A stretch of 64,000 nucleotides of DNA from Streptacidiphilus albus JL83 (GTDB taxonomy: Bacteria > Actinomycetota > Actinomycetes > Streptomycetales > Streptomycetaceae), in contig NZ_JQML01000001.1 in the NCBI RefSeq assembly GCF_000744705.1, positions 1,178,001 through 1,242,000 of the forward strand. Direction: 5' to 3'. The position numbers and the translations under genes are program-made. The notes under the pieces are model-generated. The model was not told the DNA's origin. It saw nothing but the letters and a program-made list of their open reading frames with translations, and searched no databases. Shown here one piece after another: positions 32,708 through 40,292 of the stretch (position 1 is the first letter of the stretch; each line of letters starts with the position of its first letter).

Positions 32708-33184
32708 ATGCCGAACGCACCGAAGACCCCGGTCAGCCGATTCCGTATCGACGCCGACGAATGGGCTGCCTTCGGCGAGGCCGTCCCGGAGGGCACCGAC
32801 CGCTCCGCCGTGCTCCGCCACTTCGTCGCCTGGTACCTCCACCGCCCCGGCGTGAGGGCGGTGAAGCGCCCGGAGAAGCCGACCACCCCGGCGGAGAACC
32901 TCCGGCGGGTCGCCGGCCGGGCCGAGCACGAGCTGGAGCGCCAGGCCGCCCACGCCGAGCCGGGCCCGGCGTTCCCCTGGCACGTCGCGCATCTCCAGCC
33001 GGAGCAGGTCGTCCAGCTGGCGGCCATCGCCCAGGGGCACGAGGGCTGGGCGGAGCGCCTGCAGGCCGCAGCCGACGCCACACCCGACGAGCCGGACCGG
33101 GCGGTGGTCGAGTACGCCACGGCGCACGGGCTGCTCGGCCGGGCCGAGTACCAGCGGGTGGGTGCGGAACCGCCCGACGCCTGA
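32708..33184 (+). CDS. Ribbon-helix-helix-like small DNA-binding protein
   Basis: 158 residues, cytosolic. The N-terminal ~45 residues (VSRFRIDADEWAAFGEAV, then DRSAVLRHFVAWYL) follow the beta-strand/helix/helix pattern of ribbon-helix-helix proteins, as in small regulators of plasmids and integrative elements. The rest is helical with a conserved-looking WHVAHLQPEQVVQLAAIAQGH. The family as a whole is not one I can name. The perfect inverted repeat directly upstream suggests autoregulation. Its presence beside the tRNA array fits a former mobile element. Confidence 0.65.
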   Translation: MPNAPKTPVSRFRIDADEWAAFGEAVPEGTDRSAVLRHFVAWYLHRPGVRAVKRPEKPTTPAENLRRVAGRAEHELERQAAHAEPGPAFPWHVAHLQPEQVVQLAAIAQGHEGWAERLQAAADATPDEPDRAVVEYATAHGLLGRAEYQRVGAEPPDA

Positions 33185-33261
33185 CCGTCCCGGCACCAGC
33201 CCGACCGGAGCGATCGTCAGACCTCGGGCGACCAAGGGCTCGGCCACCGGATGCTCGATCA

Positions 33262-33345
33262 TCAGAACTTCGGTCTGAAGTCGAGGGCACGGCCAGCCTC
33301 GACGATCTCGGGCGCCTCGTCGTAGATCTCGACCAGCCGCTTACA
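33262..33345 (-). pseudogene. C-terminal gene remnant
   Basis: The minus strand reads RLVEIYDEAPEIVEAG followed by RALDFRPKF and a stop at 33262, a protein-like C-terminus without any start. It overlaps the end of the truncated XRE-like frame in another register. It is best explained as the tail of a gene whose body was deleted. I cannot name the family. Confidence 0.4.
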
Positions 33346-33586
33346 GGAGAACCTCGCGCGAGGGCACCCGCGCGAGCAGCGCCTCAGCCCGGGCCATGTC
33401 GTTGCGGTCGACCGTCAGCCGGAACTGCTGCGACGGCAGCAGGCGCGATTCCGGGTCAGTCGTGGACGTGTCGGCGGTGGCGTGAACCATGTCGACCCCT
33501 CTCTGGTCGGTCGTGCCCCGGGTCGTGACAGCGACCGCGGGGCGTTCGCGGGCCGCCTGGGCGCTGGGTGAAGGTGATTCGGCCAT
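33341..33586 (-). pseudogene. Truncated XRE-type regulator start fused to foreign sequence
   Basis: The 81-codon frame opens MAESPSPSAQAARER, which matches from memory the usual N-terminus of actinobacterial XRE regulators that accompany DUF6879 genes. After this it continues in unrelated sequence (AVAVTTRGTTDQRG to RVPSREVLL) without an HTH. It lies 13 bp behind the DUF6879 gene, exactly where the regulator is expected. The simplest reading is an internal deletion that removed the HTH and the body of the gene. Confidence 0.5.
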
Positions 33587-33598
33587 GGTTCCCGGTAC

Positions 33599-34126
33599 TC
33601 AGCGGATCTTGTATTCCTCGTGCGGGGTCGCACGGGCCCAGACGGACTCGAAGGCGTCCCGGCACAGCTTCGCCACAACCGGATCGGTGATCGTCTCCGT
33701 GCCGGGATCGGCCCAGTCACCGTTCCCGGTGAAGTGGTTGAACACGACGGTGGTGCCGTCGAACAGCCAGAAGTCGTTCCCCGGCAGTGCGATGTCCGAG
33801 GCGAGGCTGCGGGGCAACCAGCGGACCAGTTCACCGACGGCGAGGTTCACACCGGTGCCGGCGTGCTCGTACTTGATGTAGTCAGTGACGGGTTCGGAGA
33901 CGATCCGGGCCCGGCGCATGACCACGCCGACGGCGGTCAGGTCCCGCACGACGCTCGTCCACGGGCGCCACATGGCCGACTCCGGATCGGTGCCGGCCTC
34001 GCCGGTCTCCCGCCACCGGTCGTACGGTCCGGACTCGTCACCGACCGAGTACAGGTCTCGCATCTCCAGGTGTACGGCGGAGACGCGGGCTGCTCGGAAC
34101 GGTTCAGCCCAGTCGTTCTGCGGCAT
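33599..34126 (-). CDS. DUF6879-family protein
   Basis: 175 residues, cytosolic. Characteristic segments are SAVHLEMRDLYSV, YDRWRETGEAGTDPES, WRPWTSVVRDLTAVGV, RRARIVSEPVTDYIKYEHAGT, WLPRSLASDIALPGNDFWLF and TPHEEYKIR (each only partly quoted where long). This family is very common in actinobacteria, usually beside an XRE regulator and a ~90-aa partner, and its biochemical function is not known to me. It overlaps the partner gene upstream (34104-34358) by 23 bp. The XRE partner is truncated here, so the unit may be non-functional. Confidence 0.8.
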   Translation of the reverse strand: MPQNDWAEPFRAARVSAVHLEMRDLYSVGDESGPYDRWRETGEAGTDPESAMWRPWTSVVRDLTAVGVVMRRARIVSEPVTDYIKYEHAGTGVNLAVGELVRWLPRSLASDIALPGNDFWLFDGTTVVFNHFTGNGDWADPGTETITDPVVAKLCRDAFESVWARATPHEEYKIR

Positions 34127-34358
34127 CGCATGCCTTCCTCAGCGCCGGCACCATCCTGAACGGGAGACGGACGATGTCCTCACCCTCGGGGATGCCGGCT
34201 TCGTGGTTCGGGGCCGGGGTCTGGGTGACCTTCAGCCTCAGCGCATCGTCGCTGGTGTACCCCTGGGTGACGATCTCCCGGGCTTCCTCGTCGATCCAGA
34301 CCGTCGGTGAGCCGTTGCCGTTGGTCTCCGGGTCGATCGCAATGAACCGTAGCGTCAT
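34104..34358 (-). CDS. Small partner protein of the DUF6879 unit
   Basis: 84 residues from the ATG at 34358 (MTLRFIAIDPETNGNG). The sequence with PTVWIDEEAREIVTQGY, EGEDIVRLPFRMVPALRKAC matches a small conserved family seen in front of DUF6879 genes in Streptomyces. The function is unknown. It overlaps the DUF6879 gene by 23 bp, so the two are coupled. A longer start at 34397 is possible but less typical. Confidence 0.7.
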   Translation of the reverse strand: MTLRFIAIDPETNGNGSPTVWIDEEAREIVTQGYTSDDALRLKVTQTPAPNHEAGIPEGEDIVRLPFRMVPALRKACDAAERLG

Positions 34359-34422
34359 GATCCCCTCCGAGTGCAAGGAACTTTCGCGGCCTTCCACACT
34401 CTTGCGCCATCATGACTGTCCG

Positions 34423-34626
34423 TCAAAACCCAGTCACCGGAAGAAATGCCGCCACAGCAGACCGCCGAGATGGAGCGGTTGCGGAGCGCGACAATGGCGG
34501 CTCCGAAAGCGCCGAACACGCATCGGGCATCGTCAGCTCCTCGGTGGTCATCGTCCGAGCATTGCGGATGACGACATGGACCTTGTCGCCCTCCTCGGAC
34601 AGTTCGGGGAAATCGATCATGATCAT
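34423..34626 (-). pseudogene. Short gene fragment (MIMIDFPELSEEGDK)
   Basis: From the ATG at 34626 the minus strand reads MIMIDFPELSEEGDKVHVV then IRNARTMTTEELTMP, a good protein-like beginning that degrades after about 40 residues into low-information sequence. I recall similar openings in small phage-like or accessory Streptomyces proteins but cannot name the family. The downstream part appears to be lost, in line with the decay around it. Confidence 0.4.
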
Positions 34627-34871
34627 GCGGTTGGCGTAGCCGGCCACGGGAGGGCGCTGCCCCGCGCCCTCAGACGTCAGCGCCACAGCCGGCACGCCGG
34701 GAGTCCGAAGAGGCGATCCGAGGCCATCGGACAGACGGCCGGACTCCCGGGATGGGTGCGCCTGGCGTGCGTCCTTGCAGGCCAGCGGTGAGACTGAGCG
34801 GACGGGCGCGAGTACTCGCGAGGCCAGCAGACGCGGCTCCGCCGCCAATGAGCCGACCCGTGGGAGCCGCC

Positions 34872-35324
34872 ATGTCTACCTCAACGCACACGTACCGGCG
34901 GGCGCTGATCGCGGTCATCGCTGCCGCAGCGCTGGCGACAGCGGGCTGCAAATCGAGCAGTTCCACTGCCCACCACACGTCGCCCAGCCCTTCGGCCACG
35001 ACGGCAACAACATCGGGTTCGCCAACATCGGTGCCGTCCAGTACGACAACTTCAGCGAAACCCGTGTCCGTACCGACGAGGACAACCGCCGTCGTTCCGC
35101 CTGTGCCGCCGCCCGCACCTGCCCCGACGACCTACGCGCCCCAGACACCCACTCCGGCCAACGCCGGAACCGGGGCCTGCCCGATCCGCACAAACGAGGG
35201 CAACTGTCCGGAGGCCGGCCAATACTGCCGGAGCTCGGATACTGGCCTGACCTCAACGGACAACGAGGGCGTGACCATCCGCTGCGTCAGCGAAGGCTCT
35301 GGACAGCCGCACTGGGAGCACTGA
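34872..35324 (+). CDS. Secreted lipoprotein with Thr/Pro/Ser linker
   Basis: 150 residues. The signal peptide (about 1-25, YRRALIAVIAAAALATAGC) ends in a lipobox with Cys at about 26. It is followed by a long Ser/Thr/Pro-rich spacer (about 27-100) and a small Cys-rich domain (ACPIRTNEGNCPEAGQYC and a later Cys) that could hold two disulfides. ATG at 34872 follows GGGAG. No family recognised; the layout suggests a surface-displayed small domain. Codon quality is better than in the fragments around it, so the gene looks intact. Confidence 0.68.
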   Translation: MSTSTHTYRRALIAVIAAAALATAGCKSSSSTAHHTSPSPSATTATTSGSPTSVPSSTTTSAKPVSVPTRTTAVVPPVPPPAPAPTTYAPQTPTPANAGTGACPIRTNEGNCPEAGQYCRSSDTGLTSTDNEGVTIRCVSEGSGQPHWEH

Positions 35325-35578
35325 CGCACACCGCTCGTTACGCGGTCGGCTGCACCGCTCGGCCGTGGACCAATGGACAGTGGCCATATGAGCCTCTCCT
35401 GCGGGGGGCCTGAGCTGCTCAGGTCTGCCTGTGCTGGCAGTGCCAGCGGATGCAGCACCGCCCCGATCTCCCAAGCGATCTTCCAGCTGATCAACTGCGT
35501 CGAGCTCGCCCTCCGGTGGTGGTGGAAGGCGAGCTCGACCGGACAGCCTCAATCCTGCCCCTGGCCCGGCGACACGTC

Positions 35579-36838
35579 TCAGCGGATCGGCAGCCCGGAC
35601 AGGGTGCGGGCGATCACCAGGCGCTGGATCTCGCTGGTGCCCTCGAAGATGGTGTAGATCGCGGCGTCGCGGTGCATCCGCTCCACCGGGTACTCCCGGG
35701 TGAAGCCGTTGCCACCGAGGATCTGGATCGCCTGGGCGGTGACCCACTTGGCGGTCTCTCCGGCGTAGAGCTTGGACATGGAGCCCTCGGCCGCCGTGAA
35801 CGGCTTGCCGTTGTTGGCCATCCAGGAGGCGCGCCAGACCAGCAGTCGGGCGGCGTCGATCCGGGTGCGCATGTCGGCGATGGTGAAGGCGATGCCCTGG
35901 TTGTCGATGATCGGGCGGCCGAACTGCTCGCGGGTCTTGGCGTAGTCGAGGGCGACCTCGTAGGCGGCCCGGGCGACGCCGACCGCCTGGGCGCCGACGG
36001 CGGGGCGGGAGGCCTCGAAGGTGGCCATCGCGGCGTTCTTGACCTTCTCGGTCCGCTCGCCGCGCGCCTCGGCGGCAGCCCGCTCGCGGGCGCGCGCCAG
36101 CCGCTCGTCCAGCTTCTCCTTGCCGCCGAGCAGGCAGTGGCCGGGGACCCGCACCCCGTCGAGGACCACCTCGGCGGTGTGCGAGGCGCGGATGCCGTGC
36201 TTCTTGAACTTCTGCCCCTGGCTGAGCCCCGGCGTCCCCGGCGGCACGATGAACGACGCCTGGCCGCGCGCGCCGAGGGCGGGGTCGACCGAGGCGACGA
36301 CGACGTGGACGTGAGCGATGCCGCCGTTGGTCGCCCAGGTCTTGGTGCCGTTCAGCACCCACTCGTCGGTGGCCTGGTCGTAGACGGCGCGGGTGCGCAT
36401 CGCGGCGACGTCGGAGCCGGCGTCCGGCTCCGACGAGCAGAACGCGGCGAGCTTGACGTCGTCCGGCGTGCCGAACATCTGCGGGGCCCAGAGGCCGACC
36501 TGCTCGGGCGTGCCGTTGGCGACCACGCCGACGGCGGCGAGGGCGCTGCCGACTATGGCGAGGCCGATGCCGGCGTCGCCCCAGAACAGCTCCTCCATGG
36601 TGATCGGGATGCCCAGGCCGGTCGGGTCGAACTGCTGGGTGGCGAAGAAGTCCAGCGAGTAGATGCCGACCTTGGCCGCCTCCTGGATGATCGGCCAGGG
36701 CGTCTCCTCGCGCTCGTCCCACTCGGCGGCGGCCGGGCGGATGACATCTGCCGCGAAGCCGTGCAGCCAGTCGCGGACGGCGATCTGGTCCTCGTTGAGG
36801 TCGAGACTGAAGCCGGACTTGGCGCTGTCGTCGGACAT
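35579..36838 (-). CDS. Acyl-CoA dehydrogenase (TetR-operator controlled)
   Basis: FAD acyl-CoA dehydrogenase of 419 residues, cytosolic. CSSEPDAGSDVAAMRTRA (about 128-145) for FAD/substrate contact, GTKTWATNGGIA, REQFGRPIIDNQ, and IFEGTSEIQRLVIAR (about 399-413) with the catalytic Glu are visible. An Ala/Arg/Glu-rich insertion (about 235-260) is longer than in the average family member. Two GTTACC/GGTAA palindromes lie 47-92 bp upstream and match the one before the TetR gene at 38959, which argues for repression by that protein. Confidence 0.92.
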   Translation of the reverse strand: MSDDSAKSGFSLDLNEDQIAVRDWLHGFAADVIRPAAAEWDEREETPWPIIQEAAKVGIYSLDFFATQQFDPTGLGIPITMEELFWGDAGIGLAIVGSALAAVGVVANGTPEQVGLWAPQMFGTPDDVKLAAFCSSEPDAGSDVAAMRTRAVYDQATDEWVLNGTKTWATNGGIAHVHVVVASVDPALGARGQASFIVPPGTPGLSQGQKFKKHGIRASHTAEVVLDGVRVPGHCLLGGKEKLDERLARARERAAAEARGERTEKVKNAAMATFEASRPAVGAQAVGVARAAYEVALDYAKTREQFGRPIIDNQGIAFTIADMRTRIDAARLLVWRASWMANNGKPFTAAEGSMSKLYAGETAKWVTAQAIQILGGNGFTREYPVERMHRDAAIYTIFEGTSEIQRLVIARTLSGLPIR

Positions 36839-36885
36839 GAGCGTTTCCCCAGGAGTAGCGGTGCGGGCGGACGGACGATCTAGGT

Positions 36886-36930
36886 GTTACCTCCGGTAAC
36901 AACGCGCCAAGTCTGTTACCGGGCGGTAAG
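36886..36930. promoter_or_regulatory. Two TetR-type palindromes before the acyl-CoA dehydrogenase
   Basis: GTTACC-TCC-GGTAAC at 36886-36900 is a perfect 15-bp palindrome; GTTACC-GGGC-GGTAAG at 36915-36930 is a near copy with a 4-bp centre. They overlap the expected promoter of the minus-strand dehydrogenase gene and share arms with the site at 38891-38905. Confidence 0.75.
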
Positions 36931-37143
36931 AACTGTCAATGCCCGTCCACCGCGCAGCGTGGCCTTCGCGTCGGCGGCGGATCGCGCCTTCCGGCCGCAG
37001 GGCTCGAACCGCCACACCGGTGCGGTGGGCGTGGGCGACGACGTCAGCGGTCCCCCTGCAGCCCGGTGCGGGCCGTGACTTGTCGCGGACGGGGTTCCTT
37101 GGAAGAGTGGCCGGAGGCCCAACGTCCGGGGGGAGGTGCCGCC

Positions 37144-38433
37144 GTGGCGTCACGGGTGGAGCTGGCCGACGAGGTCAGGGCCTGGCTGGAGGGGCTCGTG
37201 GCCGGCGGGCTTCCGGAGGCCCGGCTGGTCGGCGAGGCGGTGACCGCGCTGCTCGACGAGGGGAGCGGGCTGGAGCCGCCGCTGGTCGTCGCGGTGGAGT
37301 CCATGCTCCGGGCGCAGGACCCCCGACGGGCTCTGGACCACTCCTATCATCGCCAGTTGGCTTTGCTGCAGCAGGTCCGCCGAGGGGTGGCCGACGTGGC
37401 GACCTCGCGCAAGCGAATGGAGCTCACGCTCGAACAGCTCGGGCGGCAGTGCCGGACCCTCGCCGAACAGGGCCGCAAGGCCGCCGACCTCGGTCGGGAC
37501 GACCTGGCCCAGGAGGCACTGGCACGGGGATCGGCGACGTCGGCGGAGCTGGCCAGGGCGACTGCGGACTACGGGGCGCTGCAGGGCGAGGAGGAGAAGC
37601 TCACCGCGGCCAGCCGTCGGCTGCAGCAGCACGTGGACTCCTTCCGGTCACGCAAGGAGACCGCGAAGGCCGCCTACACCGTTGTCCTGGCCCAGGCCGC
37701 GATCGACAGGGCGTGCGTCGATCTCGACGATCCTGCAGTGCTCGGTCCGGATCCCGAGGATGCGATCACCGGCGCACGAGCGCGGGTCGAGGAAGCACTG
37801 GGCAGCGCGCACGGCCTTGAGCAGGAACTGCAGCAGGAGCTGGGCGGCACGGTCGAACGCGATCCCGGCCTGCTGGGGAACGACCCGTTGGAGACCGGCC
37901 TGCTGGAGCTGCGGCCGGGATCGCCCGCCGACTCGGGGATCCGGATCCTGTTCGCGGTCGGGCCCGCACCCGCCGACACGGTGGTGCTGCTCGCCGCCGC
38001 GGTGCGTCAGGGCAACTGGTGGACCTGGTACGACGAAGCGCTCCCGCAGGCCAGGAACCTGCTGGCCGAGAGATCGATCCCGCTCGCAGCCGGCGGCACC
38101 GCCTTCCCCACGTACAGCAAGGAGTCGTTCCTCGACTCCTTCTTCCCGGGCCGGGCCGAGGAGGTGGAGGCCGGAGCCGCCCTGTTGGTCGCCGGCAACC
38201 GGACGCATCCGCTCGCCCGAGTGCGCCGCCGGTCGGGCCTCACCGCAACGCAGTTGGCCGAGAGGATGCAGGTCGCGCCGGAAACAGTGGCGGCGATCGA
38301 GCGCGCCGAGCCCGGCTTCACCGAGGTCCGTACTCTCGCCGCCTATGTCGAGGCCCTCGGCGGTCGGCTCGACGTGGTCGCAGACCTCGGCGGCGAACGG
38401 ATCGTCCTGAGCGGACCGCGCACCGGGGAGTGA
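37144..38433 (+). CDS. PspA-like coiled coil fused to HigB-like and HigA-like domains
   Basis: 429 residues, GTG start at 37144 after GGGAGGT. Residues about 60-225 are a PspA/IM30-type coiled coil (DHSYHRQLALLQQVRRGVAD, VATSRKR, YTVVLAQAAID). Residues about 250-310 resemble the core of RelE/HigB toxins in actinobacterial TA pairs (LLELRPGS, GIRILFAVGP, QGNWWTWYDEA). Residues about 355-422 match the paired HigA/XRE antitoxin (LARVRRRSGLTATQLAERM, AIERAE, LAAYVEALGGRLDVVADL, GERIVL). All three are in one open frame. It stands between the dehydrogenase and TetR but lacks the TetR palindrome at its own start. Membrane-stress sensing linked to growth control is a possible role. Confidence 0.75.
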   Translation: MASRVELADEVRAWLEGLVAGGLPEARLVGEAVTALLDEGSGLEPPLVVAVESMLRAQDPRRALDHSYHRQLALLQQVRRGVADVATSRKRMELTLEQLGRQCRTLAEQGRKAADLGRDDLAQEALARGSATSAELARATADYGALQGEEEKLTAASRRLQQHVDSFRSRKETAKAAYTVVLAQAAIDRACVDLDDPAVLGPDPEDAITGARARVEEALGSAHGLEQELQQELGGTVERDPGLLGNDPLETGLLELRPGSPADSGIRILFAVGPAPADTVVLLAAAVRQGNWWTWYDEALPQARNLLAERSIPLAAGGTAFPTYSKESFLDSFFPGRAEEVEAGAALLVAGNRTHPLARVRRRSGLTATQLAERMQVAPETVAAIERAEPGFTEVRTLAAYVEALGGRLDVVADLGGERIVLSGPRTGE

Positions 38434-38507
38434 GTTCGGAGACGGGAGGGCGAGCCGCGACCGGAAGCCGCCGCCCCGCGCGTTCGCCGTCCCGCCGGCG
38501 ATACACG

Positions 38508-38559
38508 GGGCCGATATCCGGGGCCAGTACCCGGGGCCAGTACCCGAGGCCGATGCCCG
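38508..38559. repeat. Four-copy 13-bp tandem repeat
   Basis: Units GGGCCGATATCCG, GGGCCAGTACCCG, GGGCCAGTACCCG and AGGCCGATGCCCG run head to tail and end 6 bp before the stop codon of the minus-strand gene at 38565. It separates convergent genes. Confidence 0.75.
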
Positions 38560-38564
38560 GGTCC

Positions 38565-38807
38565 TCAACCGGCGCGCGCGTCCAGGTCCGCGCGGGCGTC
38601 GGCGTCGATCTTGCGCCTGACCTCCGGGACGTCCCACTGCCGGCCGAGATCCTCGATGTCGGACCAGGTCACCACCGGGACGATCACCAGGCGGTGGTCG
38701 TCCTCGCCGAAGATGTCCACGACCACTGCGGTCACATGCGCGAGCTCCGGATCCGGATCAGTCACCACACGGGCATGGAACCGGTAGTCCACATCGGGAT
38801 GCCTCAT
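38565..38807 (-). CDS. Small hypothetical protein
   Basis: 80 residues, cytosolic, charged. YRFHARVVTDPDPELAHVTAVVVDIFGE and HRLVIVPVVTWSDIEDL suggest a compact beta-rich fold followed by an acidic helix (VRRKIDADARADLDARAG). I do not recognise the family. Codon choice is like that of real genes. It lies between the PspA fusion (convergent) and the TetR gene (divergent, 151 bp), so the TetR palindrome at 38891-38905 could also affect its promoter. Confidence 0.55.
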   Translation of the reverse strand: MRHPDVDYRFHARVVTDPDPELAHVTAVVVDIFGEDDHRLVIVPVVTWSDIEDLGRQWDVPEVRRKIDADARADLDARAG

Positions 38808-38890
38808 GGGCCCAGCATCACCCCGGGTCGGCCGTCCGGCATCCCGGTCGACACCGGCGAGTCGGAGCCGGGGATCGGGAGCAGGTGCAT

Positions 38891-38905
38891 GTTACCGTCG
38901 GTAAC
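38891..38905. promoter_or_regulatory. TetR operator palindrome GTTACC-GTC-GGTAAC
   Basis: A perfect 15-bp palindrome 53 bp before the TetR ATG, identical in arms and spacing to the site at 36886-36900. A further TTTACCG half-site follows near 38934. It is the expected autoregulatory site of the TetR protein. Confidence 0.8.
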
Positions 38906-38958
38906 AGGGTGGTGAGCCTGTTGCCGACACCTGTTTACCGACGAGAGAGGGACTGTCC

Positions 38959-39663
38959 ATGCCCGACCGCCGCAGCGAAGGGGCCGACCGGCGCAGCGAG
39001 CTGCTGGACGCCGCCGACCGGGTTGTTCGCCGGGACGGGCCCCGGGCCAGTATGAACGCGATCGCCGCCGAGGCCGGGATCACCAAGCCGATCCTCTACC
39101 GGCACTTCGGCGACAAGACCGGGCTCTACCGGGCGCTGGCCGAGCGGCACACCGCCGGGCTGCTGGCCTCGGTGCGGGCCACGCTGGCGCTGCAGTTGGA
39201 CCGGCGGGACCAGGTCGAGGCCGTGATCGACACCTATCTGGCCGCGATCGAGGCGCAGCCGCAGGTGTACCGGTTCCTGACGCACCCGGACCCGGCCGAC
39301 GACGGTCTCTCCCCCGGCGGGCCGCTGGCGCCGGCCCTCCAGGAGATCGCGTCGGAGCTGACCGGCTCGATGCGCGAGCGGGTGGACCTCGGTCCTGACA
39401 GCGCGGTCATCGCGGCGGCCTGGGGGCAGGCGATGACGGGGATGGTGCTGGCGGCCGGCGACTGGTGGCTGGAGACCCGCCCCTTCCCGCGCGAGCGGAT
39501 GGTGCAGACGCTGGCCGACCTGCTCTGGGGACGGCTCGCGGCGGCCGGCGCCCGGCCGGTCGCCGCGCCGGTCACCACCGAGCCGGTCACCACGGAGCCG
39601 TCGGAGACCTCGGAGACCTCGTCCGACGGTGAGCAGGTCGGCACGGGGCCGGAGCAGGTCTGA
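38959..39663 (+). CDS. TetR-family regulator controlling the acyl-CoA dehydrogenase
   Basis: Repressor of 234 residues. The HTH is at about 12-60: RSELLDAADRVVRRDGPRAS, AIAAEAGITKPILYRHFGDK, TGLYRALAERH. The ligand-binding half ends in a Thr/Glu/Ser-rich tail (VTTEPVTTEPSETSETSSDG) of low complexity. Its own operator lies 53 bp upstream and recurs before the acyl-CoA dehydrogenase at 36838, so the two form a small regulon, presumably induced by an acyl-CoA. It converges with the deformylase gene across a repeat-filled gap. Confidence 0.9.
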   Translation: MPDRRSEGADRRSELLDAADRVVRRDGPRASMNAIAAEAGITKPILYRHFGDKTGLYRALAERHTAGLLASVRATLALQLDRRDQVEAVIDTYLAAIEAQPQVYRFLTHPDPADDGLSPGGPLAPALQEIASELTGSMRERVDLGPDSAVIAAAWGQAMTGMVLAAGDWWLETRPFPRERMVQTLADLLWGRLAAAGARPVAAPVTTEPVTTEPSETSETSSDGEQVGTGPEQV

Positions 39664-39743
39664 CGCTCAGCCCGAAGCCCGAAGCCCGAAGTCCGAAGCG
39701 TTCAACCCGCAGCGTTCAGCCCGCAGCGTTCAGCGCTCAGCCA
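39664..39743. repeat. Heptad/14-bp tandem repeats between TetR and deformylase genes
   Basis: CCCGAAG-type heptamers recur from about 39670 (CCCGAAG three times, then a variant), followed by CCCGCAGCGTTCAG-type 14-mers and CAGCGCTCAGCCATCAG. Read on the minus strand, the array directly after the deformylase stop repeats GGCTGA/GCTGA, so the stop codon context is multiplied. Confidence 0.7.
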
Positions 39744-40292
39744 TCAGCCCCCGGCCGGGGCGCGGTACCAGGGCGCGCGGCGGACGGCGCGGAGCGCCCG
39801 GGCCCGGCGGAGGCCGGTGAGGCGGTCCAGGAAGACGCCGCCGTCCAGGTGGCCGGTCTCGTGCTGGAGGCAGCGGGCGAAGAAGCCGGTGCCCTCGACC
39901 TCGACCGGCGCGCCGGTGAGGTCCTGGCCCCGGACCAGCGCCCTGTCGTACCGGGGCGTCTGCGCGCGCAGCCCGGGCAACGAGAGGCAGCCCTCCTCGC
40001 CGGCCACCTCGACCCCGTCGGCCTCGACCAGCACCGGGTTGACCAGGTGCCCGAGGTGGCGGACGTCCTCGTCGTCGGGGCAGTCGTAGACGAACACCCG
40101 CAGTCCGACGCCGATCTGATTGGCTGCCAGTCCTACCCCGTCCTCGGCGTACATGGTGGCGAAGAGGTCCTCGACCAGGCGGGCGAGGGCGTCGTCGAAC
40201 TCCGTGACGGTGGCGCAGGGGGTGCTGAGCACGGGTTCCGCCCAGGGCGTGACGGGGTGGACGGTGCCGGTACTTCCGGGAATGCGGGACAT
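39744..40292 (-). CDS. def: Peptide deformylase
   Basis: Metal-dependent enzyme removing the formyl group from nascent proteins; 182 residues. All three motifs are present: GVGLAANQIG (about 52-61), EEGCLSLPG with the metal-binding Cys (about 100), and QHETGHLDGG with HExxH (about 143-147). The order and length fit type I/actinobacterial deformylases. ATG at 40292. It is divergent from murT, with about 140 bp between starts. Streptomyces usually have several deformylase genes, so this may be one of a set. Confidence 0.92.
   Translation of the reverse strand: MSRIPGSTGTVHPVTPWAEPVLSTPCATVTEFDDALARLVEDLFATMYAEDGVGLAANQIGVGLRVFVYDCPDDEDVRHLGHLVNPVLVEADGVEVAGEEGCLSLPGLRAQTPRYDRALVRGQDLTGAPVEVEGTGFFARCLQHETGHLDGGVFLDRLTGLRRARALRAVRRAPWYRAPAGG

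Noticed and set aside
33488-33881. Plus-strand frame opposite the DUF6879 gene
   Set aside because: Antisense to a recognised family with no motifs of its own.
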